NCBI GenBank assembly: GCA_002409995.1 | Contig: DHOR01000040.1 | Span: 226,843 to 258,780 of the forward strand | Source of the DNA: Hungatella sp. UBA5385 | Lineage (GTDB): Bacteria > Bacillota > Clostridia > Lachnospirales > Lachnospiraceae | Reading direction: 5' to 3' | Length of the DNA: 31,938 nt | In this document: positions 17,352 through 25,544 of the stretch, piece by piece | Numbering within the stretch: the first letter of the stretch is position 1 | Layout of the letters: each line of letters begins with the position of its first letter | Position numbers and translations under genes: made by a program | The notes under the pieces: generated by a model | Seen by the model: only the letters and a program-made list of their open reading frames with translations | Told to the model about the DNA's origin: nothing | Database searches by the model: none

Positions 17352-19667
17352 ATGGTAAAATTATATGATGGCGGTGCTTATCTGGTCAACGGTACAGAAC
17401 TGGTACCTGAGGCAGAAGCAGGTAAGATAGCAGCCATGACCGGAAAGACCGTAACAAAAGAAGAGGCAAAAAAAGGTACCATAGCTTATTCCATTCTGGA
17501 AGAACACAACACTACCGATAACATGGAGCAATTAAAAATTCGTTTTGATTCCATGGCATCCCATGATATTACCTTTGTGGGAATTATCCAGACTGCCCGT
17601 GCATCAGGGCTTACGGAATTCCCTATTCCATATGTAATGACCAACTGTCACAACTCTTTGTGTGCTGTAGGCGGAACCATTAACAGCGATGACCACGTAT
17701 TCGGTCTTTCTGCTGCTAAAAAATACGGCGGAATCTTTGTACCACCTCACATTGCAGTTATTCATCAGTATATGCGTGAAATGATGGCAGGCTGCGGCAA
17801 GATGATTCTGGGCTCTGACAGCCATACCCGCTATGGTGCTCTGGGCACTATGGCTATAGGAGAAGGCGGCGGGGAGCTGGCGAAACAGCTGCTTCGTGAT
17901 ACATATGATGTTGCTTATCCAGGCGTTGTTGCAATCTATCTGACAGGAAAACCATCTCCTGCTGTAGGTCCTCATGACGTGGCGCTTGCCATTGTTGGTG
18001 CAGTATTTAAAAATGGATATGTTAAGAATAAAGTCATGGAGTTCGTAGGTCCTGGTGTTGCTTCCATGGATACAGATTACAGAAACGGCGTAGACGTTAT
18101 GACCACTGAGACCACCTGTCTCAGCTCCATTTGGAGAACTGATGAGGATACAAAGGCTTATTTAACCCTTCATGGCAGAGGCAATGACTACAAGGAGTTA
18201 AATCCTGCTGACGTTGCTTATTATGACGGAGTGGTGACTGTGGATTTAAGCACCATTAAACCAATGATCGCTCTTCCATTCCACCCAAGCAATACTTATG
18301 AAATCGATGAATTAAATGCTAATCTGGGAGATATTTTAAGAACAGTGGAAAAAGAAGCGGAACAGATTCTTGAAGGCTCTGACGTTCATCTGTCCCTTAC
18401 AGATAAGATAGTCGATGGGAAACTAAAGGTAGATCAGGGAATCATTGCTGGCTGTGCAGGCGGAAATTACTCCAATGTTATGGCTGCTGCCCATATTCTG
18501 TCAGGCAAAAACTGCGGCAATGATTATTTTGAATTATCCGTGTATCCTTCTTCCCAGCCTGTTTATATGGATTTGGTTAAGAAGGGAGCTATCTCCGACT
18601 TAATGGCTACCGGAGCCACTGTCCGCACTGCATTCTGCGGTCCTTGCTTTGGAGCCGGCGATACACCTTCCAATAATGCCTTAAGTATTCGCCACACCAC
18701 CAGAAACTTCCCTAACCGTGAAGGTTCCAAGCCTGGTAATGGACAGATTTCTGCAGTTGCACTGATGGATGCCCGTTCTATTGCGGCATCAGCACTGAAT
18801 GGCGGTATTTTAACCTCAGCTGAAGATATCGGCTATGATTACACCATTCCTGCTTACGAGTTTGACAGCTCCTCTTATGACAGCAGAGTATATCAGGGAT
18901 TTGGCGATGCGAAAAAGGACGAAGAGCTGATCTACGGCCCTAATATCAAAGACTGGCCTGTAATGAGCGCTCTTACTGACAATATTATGCTGCGTATCTG
19001 CTCTAAGATTATGGACCCGGTTACAACTACCGATGAGTTAATTCCTTCCGGAGAGACCTCATCTTACCGCTCCAATCCTCTGGGTCTGGCTGAATTCACC
19101 TTATCAAGACGTGATCCTCAATATGTAGGCCGTTCCAAAAAGGTAAATGAGCTGGAGATGCTGCGCCAGGCAGGAAGCTGCCCACTGGAAGCAGATGCTG
19201 AACTGGAAGCTGCATTTAAGGCTTTGAAAACCCATTTAAACCAGCCGGAGCTGCAGGCAAAGGATACAGAGATCGGAAGCATGATCTATGCAGTAAAACC
19301 AGGTGATGGTTCCGCCAGAGAACAGGCAGCAAGCTGCCAGAGAGTTCTGGGAGGTCTTGCCAATATTGCAAGCGAGTACGCAACCAAGCGTTACCGCTCC
19401 AATGTAATCAACTGGGGAATGCTTCCATTCCTTTTAGATGGGGAACCGGACTTTGAAGTAGGCGACTTTGTCTATGTACCTGGAATCCGTCAGGCTCTTG
19501 ATGGAGATATGAAGAATATTCCTGCTTATATCGTTAAGAATACAGATGGAAGTCCTGTAATAGAAATTAACCTTTCCATCGCTGATATGACGCCTGAGGA
19601 AAGAGCCATTATTAAGGCAGGATGCCTGATTAACTATAACCGTAATCGTCTTAGTGATGGGAAATAA
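17352..19667 (+). CDS. aconitase-family hydratase (YbhJ-like)
   Basis: The 771-residue protein is an aconitase-superfamily hydratase. Substrate and cluster motifs include GSDSHTRYGALGTMAIGEGG and the three iron-sulphur ligands C368 (in AGCAGGNYSN), C429 and C432 (in FCGPCFGAGDTP). The classic aconitase reads SCTN around the first cysteine; this protein reads GCAGG, the pattern I associate with the YbhJ branch. The C-terminal swivel domain is present (LPFLLDGEPDFEVGDFVYVPG). With citrate synthase directly upstream, citrate-isocitrate isomerisation is the obvious role, but that is inferred from context. AGAGG precedes ATG 17352. A strong hairpin follows the stop. Isocitrate dehydrogenase, often the third gene, is absent here. 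Confidence 0.88.
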   Translation: MVKLYDGGAYLVNGTELVPEAEAGKIAAMTGKTVTKEEAKKGTIAYSILEEHNTTDNMEQLKIRFDSMASHDITFVGIIQTARASGLTEFPIPYVMTNCHNSLCAVGGTINSDDHVFGLSAAKKYGGIFVPPHIAVIHQYMREMMAGCGKMILGSDSHTRYGALGTMAIGEGGGELAKQLLRDTYDVAYPGVVAIYLTGKPSPAVGPHDVALAIVGAVFKNGYVKNKVMEFVGPGVASMDTDYRNGVDVMTTETTCLSSIWRTDEDTKAYLTLHGRGNDYKELNPADVAYYDGVVTVDLSTIKPMIALPFHPSNTYEIDELNANLGDILRTVEKEAEQILEGSDVHLSLTDKIVDGKLKVDQGIIAGCAGGNYSNVMAAAHILSGKNCGNDYFELSVYPSSQPVYMDLVKKGAISDLMATGATVRTAFCGPCFGAGDTPSNNALSIRHTTRNFPNREGSKPGNGQISAVALMDARSIAASALNGGILTSAEDIGYDYTIPAYEFDSSSYDSRVYQGFGDAKKDEELIYGPNIKDWPVMSALTDNIMLRICSKIMDPVTTTDELIPSGETSSYRSNPLGLAEFTLSRRDPQYVGRSKKVNELEMLRQAGSCPLEADAELEAAFKALKTHLNQPELQAKDTEIGSMIYAVKPGDGSAREQAASCQRVLGGLANIASEYATKRYRSNVINWGMLPFLLDGEPDFEVGDFVYVPGIRQALDGDMKNIPAYIVKNTDGSPVIEINLSIADMTPEERAIIKAGCLINYNRNRLSDGK

Positions 19668-19690
19668 ATGTAGATATTGATATTGTTATG

Positions 19691-19732
19691 GCAACAGCAT
19701 AGTCAGTTTTGGCTATGCTGTTTTGCTGTCTC
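19691..19732 (+). terminator. terminator of the gltA-aconitase operon
   Basis: AACAGCATAG (19693-19702) pairs with CTATGCTGTT (19713-19722), extended inward by a U-G and a C-G pair to a 12-bp stem with the loop AGTTTT. The plus-strand tail is T-rich but interrupted (TTGCTGTCTCTT). It lies 24 bases after the aconitase stop and could also stop minus-strand transcripts from the convergent permease gene. Confidence 0.65.
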
Positions 19733-19759
19733 TTAAGCAGCGTAAGCACAAGCTTATCC

Positions 19760-22357
19760 CTATCCACGGCTTTCAATATTTCTCAGCCTATCCACTACGC
19801 TTTCCTTTTTCATACCAAGATATATTGCTATAGGTATGGTAATGCTGATTACAGCAAGTAACACAGCAAATATTAGAAAAGGAATCAAGGGTATTGAAAA
19901 TTTAAAATAATCATTTTGCTGCTGCACAAATTTTTCTGTTATAACTATAATTATATTTCCTGCAGTGCTCAATAATATTAAGATACTTACACAGAAAAAA
20001 GCTCCCTCTCCTAAAAGCATATTTAACATTTGCCTTTTGGTCATGCCGATACTTTGCATAATAGCAAATTCTATCCTGCGATCCATCAAATCTGTAATAA
20101 CAGTATTGCAATAACTTAGAATGGAAAACACTAACAGAATTCCACAGAAAGTTCCCATCACTATCCTGGTTGCAAAAATATAGCTCTGTTCCTTTGCAAG
20201 TATTGCAGAATTTGCAGTTAAATAATACAGATTACCACTTTCACTCTGCTGGTTTTCTTCTATTAAAAGGCTCTGAATAATACTTTTTATCTTAGATTCA
20301 TCTTCCGCTGCAACATCAAAGGAAACCTGATATGTAACAGGTTGAATGTTATAACTTTCCATTGTTTTACTGCTAATAATTACATAGTTCAGATTTTTAC
20401 CATTCCATGGCATATTTAATACCGGAAAACCTTTATTTGTCGTATCAAGGTATCCGCAGCAGACAAACTCAATCTCCTTGCCACCATCTTCGATAAGAAG
20501 CCCTGACAGATTTTTACCGATTACCTTCTCTGCTTCCATCTCCTGCTGCTCTGAAAGTTCATTTTTATGTAAAAGTATGAATCCATTGTTATTTTCAAAA
20601 GTGTCTAAATCTATATTAAATTCTTTCTCACTTATATATTGGCTCAGCCTATTGATCCACTCATCCGGCACTACCTGTACTGTCAATTCAGTAATTATAT
20701 CCTTTCCTCCATTCTTCTGGGAATGCCTTATTGGAACCATTGCTTCCGAACGGTAACCAAATATTCCATAACTGCCTATACACTCTGCCATACTCTCCGG
20801 CTCGATTTTAAAGCTTTCAGTTATATAAGAAATCATCTCTTCCAGAAGCAACTCATGTCCAATTATGGAATCAAGATTTCTCCCATTGTTCATGAGTATA
20901 TATTCTGCCACCGCTTCTTTGGTGACTCCGATTTCAAAGTCAGGATTTTGCCTGATTTCATTTGTTCTGTCAAGACCACCAATTATTACTATTGAAAGCA
21001 GCGAAACTTCTATACCAAGAAATACAGAAGCTATTGTTATAGAAACTTTCTTTCTATTTCGAGTAAAATTTCTCCAGGCCATCAATAATATTGATGTTCC
21101 TTTTTTAGATTTATATATCTTTTTTAATCCGGTAGTTTTTTGTTTTGAACGCAGACACTCCATAGGAGATAATTTCATCATTGTATGTATGCAATGCCAA
21201 AATGCAGCCAATACGCCCACCCCTGCTATACATACAGACAGTATAAGTAATTTTAAAGAATATACTTCTAATCTTTCAGCACTCCCTAAACCAGCCAGAT
21301 ACATTTTCTCGATCAGTCTTGGTACAACACTTTTAACAAGTATACTTCCGCATATCCCACCTAAAACGCTTCCTATTACTATAATTTTGAAACTTTGCAG
21401 CAGGAATATCTTTTGTACCTGCTTAGGTGTGGCTCCTATTATTTTTAATAAACCATAATTTTTTTTATATCTTTCTAAGGAAATTGAAAAAATATTATAA
21501 ATGAATAAAGCCATGCTTAAAAATATCAACATAGCTCCTGCTATGGAGATAAGAATACCTCCTGCCATATTCTGCAGTGTATGGGATATGCCCTCATTAA
21601 TTACTTGAAAATTTTGACTTATATCCAATTTTACATCCTGGTAAAATCTTTCTTCCATTTGTTTTCTGCTAAACCATATATCATCTGATTTTATAAATAT
21701 ATTGGCAGGGTAAAAGTCTGTACTAAGTTCACTAAAAAAGGACTTGGAAAAATACGCTGCCGGCAATTTATCCAAGTCTGTCACATAATCTGTATAATAG
21801 CCGGATAAATGAAAAGACCTCTTAATATCCTCAACACCCGTTTGAATCCAATTATATTGTACGATATGCGAGGGGATATCCATGCCTATCTCCGGCTGCT
21901 CTATTCCCAGCGATTCCAGTATACGTGTTGATAACATTATCTCATCAATATTTTGAGGATAATTACCTGTAAAATTCTCATAAGCCGGAAGTATGATTTT
22001 TTGGAAGTCTTCTTCCTCAACAATATTACAAGAATATAACGTTTTCCCATTCTGGTAACAATATCCAAATTCTTTTACTGCCCCTGCTTCACTGACATAG
22101 CTGAGATTTAACAAATTTAGATATTGTTCCTCTGAACCATTATCCAGGATTACAGCAGCGGCAGAACCATTTTCCCGAATTGTTCTTATGCCGTCAGCCT
22201 GTATCCTTCCCCTAACAAGACTCATCATTACAAATAAAGCAGTTATTGATACCGCCATAGTGCTGATCAAAATAAAATTACTTTTTATGTTTGCCTTGGC
22301 AAATGCATTGGCAAGTTCTGATGATATGTTATTCCTTTTTACAGAAGCTCCCCTCAT
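19760..22357 (-). CDS. FtsX-type ABC transporter permease (MacB/LolCE-like)
   Basis: The 865-residue protein has the two-FtsX-domain layout. There is an N-terminal membrane segment (about 27-49), a large extracytoplasmic domain, and three membrane segments at about 265-400 (ISIAGAMLIFLSMALFIYNI with the coupling motif GLLKIIGATPKQVQKIF). A second N-segment lies near 440-465, followed by another extracytoplasmic domain and three final segments (about 725-855) with FAIMQSIGMTKRQMLNML. Such permeases drive mechanotransmission or export of lipids, peptides or antibiotics; the substrate is unknown. Its start overlaps the ATPase stop by ATGA (22354-22357), so it is translationally coupled. The gene is visibly more AT-rich than the operons on either side. 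No two-component system is adjacent, which weakens a Bce-type resistance assignment. Confidence 0.87.
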   Translation of the reverse strand: MRGASVKRNNISSELANAFAKANIKSNFILISTMAVSITALFVMMSLVRGRIQADGIRTIRENGSAAAVILDNGSEEQYLNLLNLSYVSEAGAVKEFGYCYQNGKTLYSCNIVEEEDFQKIILPAYENFTGNYPQNIDEIMLSTRILESLGIEQPEIGMDIPSHIVQYNWIQTGVEDIKRSFHLSGYYTDYVTDLDKLPAAYFSKSFFSELSTDFYPANIFIKSDDIWFSRKQMEERFYQDVKLDISQNFQVINEGISHTLQNMAGGILISIAGAMLIFLSMALFIYNIFSISLERYKKNYGLLKIIGATPKQVQKIFLLQSFKIIVIGSVLGGICGSILVKSVVPRLIEKMYLAGLGSAERLEVYSLKLLILSVCIAGVGVLAAFWHCIHTMMKLSPMECLRSKQKTTGLKKIYKSKKGTSILLMAWRNFTRNRKKVSITIASVFLGIEVSLLSIVIIGGLDRTNEIRQNPDFEIGVTKEAVAEYILMNNGRNLDSIIGHELLLEEMISYITESFKIEPESMAECIGSYGIFGYRSEAMVPIRHSQKNGGKDIITELTVQVVPDEWINRLSQYISEKEFNIDLDTFENNNGFILLHKNELSEQQEMEAEKVIGKNLSGLLIEDGGKEIEFVCCGYLDTTNKGFPVLNMPWNGKNLNYVIISSKTMESYNIQPVTYQVSFDVAAEDESKIKSIIQSLLIEENQQSESGNLYYLTANSAILAKEQSYIFATRIVMGTFCGILLVFSILSYCNTVITDLMDRRIEFAIMQSIGMTKRQMLNMLLGEGAFFCVSILILLSTAGNIIIVITEKFVQQQNDYFKFSIPLIPFLIFAVLLAVISITIPIAIYLGMKKESVVDRLRNIESRG

Positions 22358-23016
22358 ATAATTTCACCATCTTCCACTCGAATAATCCTATCTGCTTTTG
22401 CCGCAATCTCTTCGCTGTGTGTAACTATTGCAATGGTCTGACTATATTTATCAGCAGCTTTCTGCATGATTTCAATTACTTCCCGGCTTGTTTTACTGTC
22501 CAGATTACCAGTAGGTTCATCTGCCAAAATAATTGCAGGTCTTACACATAAAGCTCTTGCAATTGCAACTCTCTGCTGCTGACCTCCCGATAAGGTATTG
22601 GGCATCTGCATTAGCTTTTCTTCAATTCCTAACGCTTCTACAATTTCCTGAACATATTTCAGATCAATTTCATTTCCTTCCAATCTTTGCGGTAAAACTA
22701 TGTTTTCGTAAACATTTAACACTGGGAGTAAATTATAATTTTGAAAGATAAATCCCATGTTTTTTCTTCTGAAAATACATAGTTCTTCCTCATTAAGGTC
22801 ATTAATCAAGATATCATTTATATAAATCAAACCTTCTGTTGGGTTGTCCAACCCTCCAATTATATTCAAAAGAGTTGTTTTCCCACTGCCTGAGCTTCCG
22901 ATAATGGCCACGAATTCGCCTTTTTTAATTTCGAGGGACACATTATTTAAGGCTACTGTTGCCATTTCTCCATTTATATATGTTTTTGTAAGGGAAACTG
23001 TTTTTACTGCATTCAT
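22354..23016 (-). CDS. ABC transporter ATP-binding protein (LolD/MacB-type)
   Basis: The 220-residue ATPase has all core motifs: Walker A GSSGSGKTTLLNIIGG near residue 40, Q-loop FIFQNYNLLPVLNVYENI, signature LSGGQQQRVAIARAL, Walker B IILADEPTGNLDSKTS and the switch histidine VTHSEEIA. The NYNLLPxLxxxENxxLP sequence is typical of the ATPases that pair with FtsX-like permeases. It powers the permease whose gene overlaps its stop codon by four bases. A GGTGG purine-rich site precedes ATG 23016. An inverted repeat lies 52-75 bases upstream of the start and may be an operator. Substrate is unknown. Confidence 0.93.
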   Translation of the reverse strand: MNAVKTVSLTKTYINGEMATVALNNVSLEIKKGEFVAIIGSSGSGKTTLLNIIGGLDNPTEGLIYINDILINDLNEEELCIFRRKNMGFIFQNYNLLPVLNVYENIVLPQRLEGNEIDLKYVQEIVEALGIEEKLMQMPNTLSGGQQQRVAIARALCVRPAIILADEPTGNLDSKTSREVIEIMQKAADKYSQTIAIVTHSEEIAAKADRIIRVEDGEII

Positions 23017-23067
23017 TTTAATCCACCCCTGTTTTAGATTTCAATCAACATTGGTATTGTCTGCAAT

Positions 23068-23091
23068 ATTGATATTAGTTATTGTATCAAT
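23068..23091. promoter_or_regulatory. inverted repeat upstream of the ABC exporter, possible operator
   Basis: ATTGATA (23068-23074) and TATCAAT (23085-23091) form a perfect 7-bp inverted repeat with a 10-base centre. A CAATATTG palindrome overlaps its left edge. The site lies between the exporter ATPase gene (start 23016, minus strand) and the broken gene (from 23167, plus strand), where a repressor or activator could act on either. No regulator gene is recognised nearby. Confidence 0.35.
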
Positions 23092-23166
23092 TTCCAGATT
23101 CTTTTTCAATTCATGTTCTTTCAGGCGCTATTTGTTTTTTTATTTTTTAATGCCAGTTCCCTCAAA

Positions 23167-23557
23167 ATGTTGTATACTCTAATTTATAGGGAATATCCTT
23201 CTTTACATTTTTGATTAGTCAGCCATATATTAACAGAAACCAGGGAACGTTCTATATTTATTTATATTGAATATAAATTATCCCGTAAAAAATTAATTAA
23301 AACTGTTATAAGTGCATTTCGGGAACTTGGTACCAATGGACAGGTTTATCATCTCTATTTCTTTGATGAAATAGTATCAAACACAAATAGCCCCGATGCA
23401 GGTGGAATAATAGTTGAATATTCTAACATAAATAAAATCATTGAAGCAAGTATGCCTCCCTATAGAAGCGAACACTTTAGAGCCAAATAATAAATACGAA
23501 TGGTTGGATTTTCTATGCGAACGCAATATAAAAATCAAATGTGTTAATATAAGCTAA
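23167..23557 (+). pseudogene. decayed plus-strand gene of unknown family
   Basis: Three pieces read as one protein interrupted by lesions. An ATG at 23167 opens MLYTLIYREYPSLHF and meets an in-frame TGA at 23212. The same frame then stays open for 91 codons (23215-23487), with protein-like content such as LIKTVISAFRELG, GQVYHLYFFDEIV and IIEASMPPYRSEHFRAK, to a TAA at 23488. Shifting by +1, KYEWLDFLCERNIKIKCVN continues from 23492 to a TAA at 23555. No usable start codon exists in the 91-codon piece and no ribosome site precedes the ATG. I do not recognise the family. An alternative is that this is chance coding in AT-rich DNA, but the composition looks too protein-like for that. Confidence 0.45.
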
Positions 23558-23596
23558 GCAAATGATAAATTGCTTATACTTTCTAAAAATCGTTGT

Positions 23597-23651
23597 AAAA
23601 AAATGCTGTAATACAGAAAGCAACCTATTAATCACTTTCTGTATTACAGCA
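23597..23651 (-). terminator. strong Rho-independent terminator of the NlpC/P60 gene
   Basis: A perfect 17-bp stem (23604-23620 with 23635-23651; arm begins TGCTGTAATACAG) encloses a 14-base loop. On the minus strand it is followed at once by seven T (23597-23603). It lies about 60 bases after the stop of the minus-strand hydrolase gene. Confidence 0.9.
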
Positions 23652-23712
23652 CATTTCAACTTAATTCTTAAATATAATTACCTCATCACAGCCAAATTCC
23701 TACACTTCCAAA

Positions 23713-25380
23713 CTAATCCCCCAAAATATTCACAATCTTCACCGGAGTACGATAATTCCACGTAGAAATCTTAATTCCGCTTCTTCTGCTTGCTGCATTA
23801 ACAATCTGACCATTGCCAATATAAATACCCACATGATTGATTTTACCTCTGCTGTTGGCATAGAATACCAGATCACCAGGTCTCATCTCACTGGACTTAA
23901 TGGATTTACCCATACCAGCCTGTGAGCCTGAATAATGTGGCAGTCCCACACCAAAGTGACCAAATACAGAAAGTGTAAATCCGGAACAGTCTGCACCCCT
24001 TGTCAGGCTTGTACCGCCCCATACATAAGGGTTGCCAAGAAACTGCAGCGCATAGTTAACAATCTGTGTTCTTCTGGAAGCTGATGCGTTGGCCTTTTCC
24101 TCCAGAGGTGAGAACTTAATGGCTTCCGGAAGCGCATAACGCACATCTACATAATCAGTTGCAACATAGGCACTGCTGTCCTCTTCCAGCTCGATCTCCA
24201 CCCAGCCGTCAATCTGCTTCAGTGCAGGATATCGTTCATTATTGGATATCTGAGTCCATATCTTGGAATCAGTAGACGGTTCTGTACGGGCATTGAGCAT
24301 ATCAGTGTTAACAATAACCATAAGCTCAGCCACCTGCATTGCCTCATCCTTAGCGGCCTGACCGGTGAGAATAAAATCAGACTTTACATATCCGGTAATC
24401 TTCCCTGACTGTATCTTATACCAGCCGTCTTCCGTTGTTTCAAGAATATCTCCGGCTGCTTTGCTTGGCATCTTAGCTATAATCTTGCCCTTTTCACTTG
24501 GTTCTTCTCTTACATTCAAGTAGTTATCAACATTGGAAATACCAATGTTATTATACATATTAAAAACCATGGCTCTTAAATCCAGCTTACGCGCTTCATT
24601 CAGCGCATAGTCCAGATTTACATAGTCTGCTGACATGTAGCCCTGTTCAATCTGCACCCAGCCATCTGTCTCTCCTATGACCTCATACCGCTCATTCATA
24701 AGCCCCTGGCCTAATACCTCTGAGGTTATATCGGGTTCTTTTCGTATGTTTAAATTATCCGCTGTAACAATGGCTCTGATCTTCACCAGGTCCTTAGCCT
24801 TGGTTTTGGCTTCCTCCCCTGTTATTACATACTGGGAGTTAATATAGCCCTCAATACCACCTGAGGATATCTTATACCATTCATCTTCTCTGGTCTCCAG
24901 TATATCACAGGCGCTGTCTCCAAGAAGCTTGCCAATAATCTCACCGCTGGCTCCCGGTTCCTTTCTCACATTGAGATAACCGGACACTTCCACAATTCCC
25001 AGATTACCATAGGAATCAACTACTGCCTGCTTCTTCTCATCCTCCTGTGCCTTAAGAGCCGCTTCCTGCTCCTCCAGAGCTTTTGCCGCCGCCTCTGCTG
25101 CTGCGGATTCAGCATCTTCAGGGGAAACGGTTGTCTCTGTTCTGGGATCAGCTGATACTGCAGTATTCTCAGTCTTTGTTCCCTTAAACACAGTTTTCTT
25201 CAGTCCAAAACCAGCAACAGCCACAACTCCAATAGAAGCTGCGGCTATGACTGCAATCTTTATATATCGTTCATAATCATTGTTATTACGTTTTTTTCTT
25301 GCTTTCTTAAGTCGTATCAGATAGTCATTATTGTCGTTACTGCTATCATTCAAATGATCGTTTTTATTCTCATTATCCAT
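23713..25380 (-). CDS. membrane-anchored SH3b(x4)-NlpC/P60 cell-wall hydrolase
   Basis: The 555-residue product has a polar N-terminus, one membrane anchor at about residues 40-60 (KIAVIAAASIGVVAVAGFG), an Ala/Glu-rich helical stalk, four bacterial SH3 domains, and a C-terminal NlpC/P60 domain (about 440-555). Each SH3 shows the LNVRxEP-type signature: YLNVRKEPG, NLNIRKEPD, YLNVREEPS, MLNARTEPS. Domains 1-2 and 3-4 are a duplicated pair. The hydrolase has the nucleophile Cys465 in GADCSGFT and His516 in NHVGIYIG. Such enzymes cut gamma-D-Glu-diamino-acid bonds in stem peptides. ATG 25380 was chosen for its family-like MDNENK start; ATG 25404 is an alternative with a GGGA five bases upstream. 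It is monocistronic, with a strong terminator. Confidence 0.92.
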   Translation of the reverse strand: MDNENKNDHLNDSSNDNNDYLIRLKKARKKRNNNDYERYIKIAVIAAASIGVVAVAGFGLKKTVFKGTKTENTAVSADPRTETTVSPEDAESAAAEAAAKALEEQEAALKAQEDEKKQAVVDSYGNLGIVEVSGYLNVRKEPGASGEIIGKLLGDSACDILETREDEWYKISSGGIEGYINSQYVITGEEAKTKAKDLVKIRAIVTADNLNIRKEPDITSEVLGQGLMNERYEVIGETDGWVQIEQGYMSADYVNLDYALNEARKLDLRAMVFNMYNNIGISNVDNYLNVREEPSEKGKIIAKMPSKAAGDILETTEDGWYKIQSGKITGYVKSDFILTGQAAKDEAMQVAELMVIVNTDMLNARTEPSTDSKIWTQISNNERYPALKQIDGWVEIELEEDSSAYVATDYVDVRYALPEAIKFSPLEEKANASASRRTQIVNYALQFLGNPYVWGGTSLTRGADCSGFTLSVFGHFGVGLPHYSGSQAGMGKSIKSSEMRPGDLVFYANSRGKINHVGIYIGNGQIVNAASRRSGIKISTWNYRTPVKIVNILGD

Positions 25381-25447
25381 TCGTATTCTCACTCCGTAAA
25401 TCATATATTCCCAAATAGCCGGTTAAAATTGCGAGTTTATTCGTCTT

Positions 25448-25453
25448 AGTATA
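25448..25453 (-). promoter_or_regulatory. possible -10 element of the NlpC/P60 gene
   Basis: TATACT on the minus strand lies about 65 bases before the chosen start. No good -35 box is seen at 16-18 bases, so this is tentative. The rest of the 25381-25544 gap is AT-rich, with no clear terminator for the ATPase gene that ends at 25545. Confidence 0.35.
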
Positions 25454-25544
25454 ACATAATCCGTCACAGAATACGACATTGAAACTATTAATTTTTTGTT
25501 ACGTAAATATATCGTAATTATTAATGCAGCACTTTACCAAGTAT

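Larger units (their letters stand above)
23017..23712 (+). other. AT-rich 0.7-kb region without an intact gene
   Basis: Between the ABC exporter ATPase start and the end of the NlpC/P60 gene there is no intact open reading frame of convincing quality. It holds the upstream region of the exporter with an inverted repeat (23068-23091), a broken plus-strand reading frame (23167-23557), and the terminator of the NlpC/P60 gene (23597-23651). Homopolymer-rich sequence fills the rest. Confidence 0.8.

Noticed and set aside
20865..21458. A 197-codon plus-strand frame opposite the FtsX-type permease
   Set aside because: It is antisense to a well-supported gene, has no recognisable domain, and such frames are common opposite hydrophobic coding sequence.
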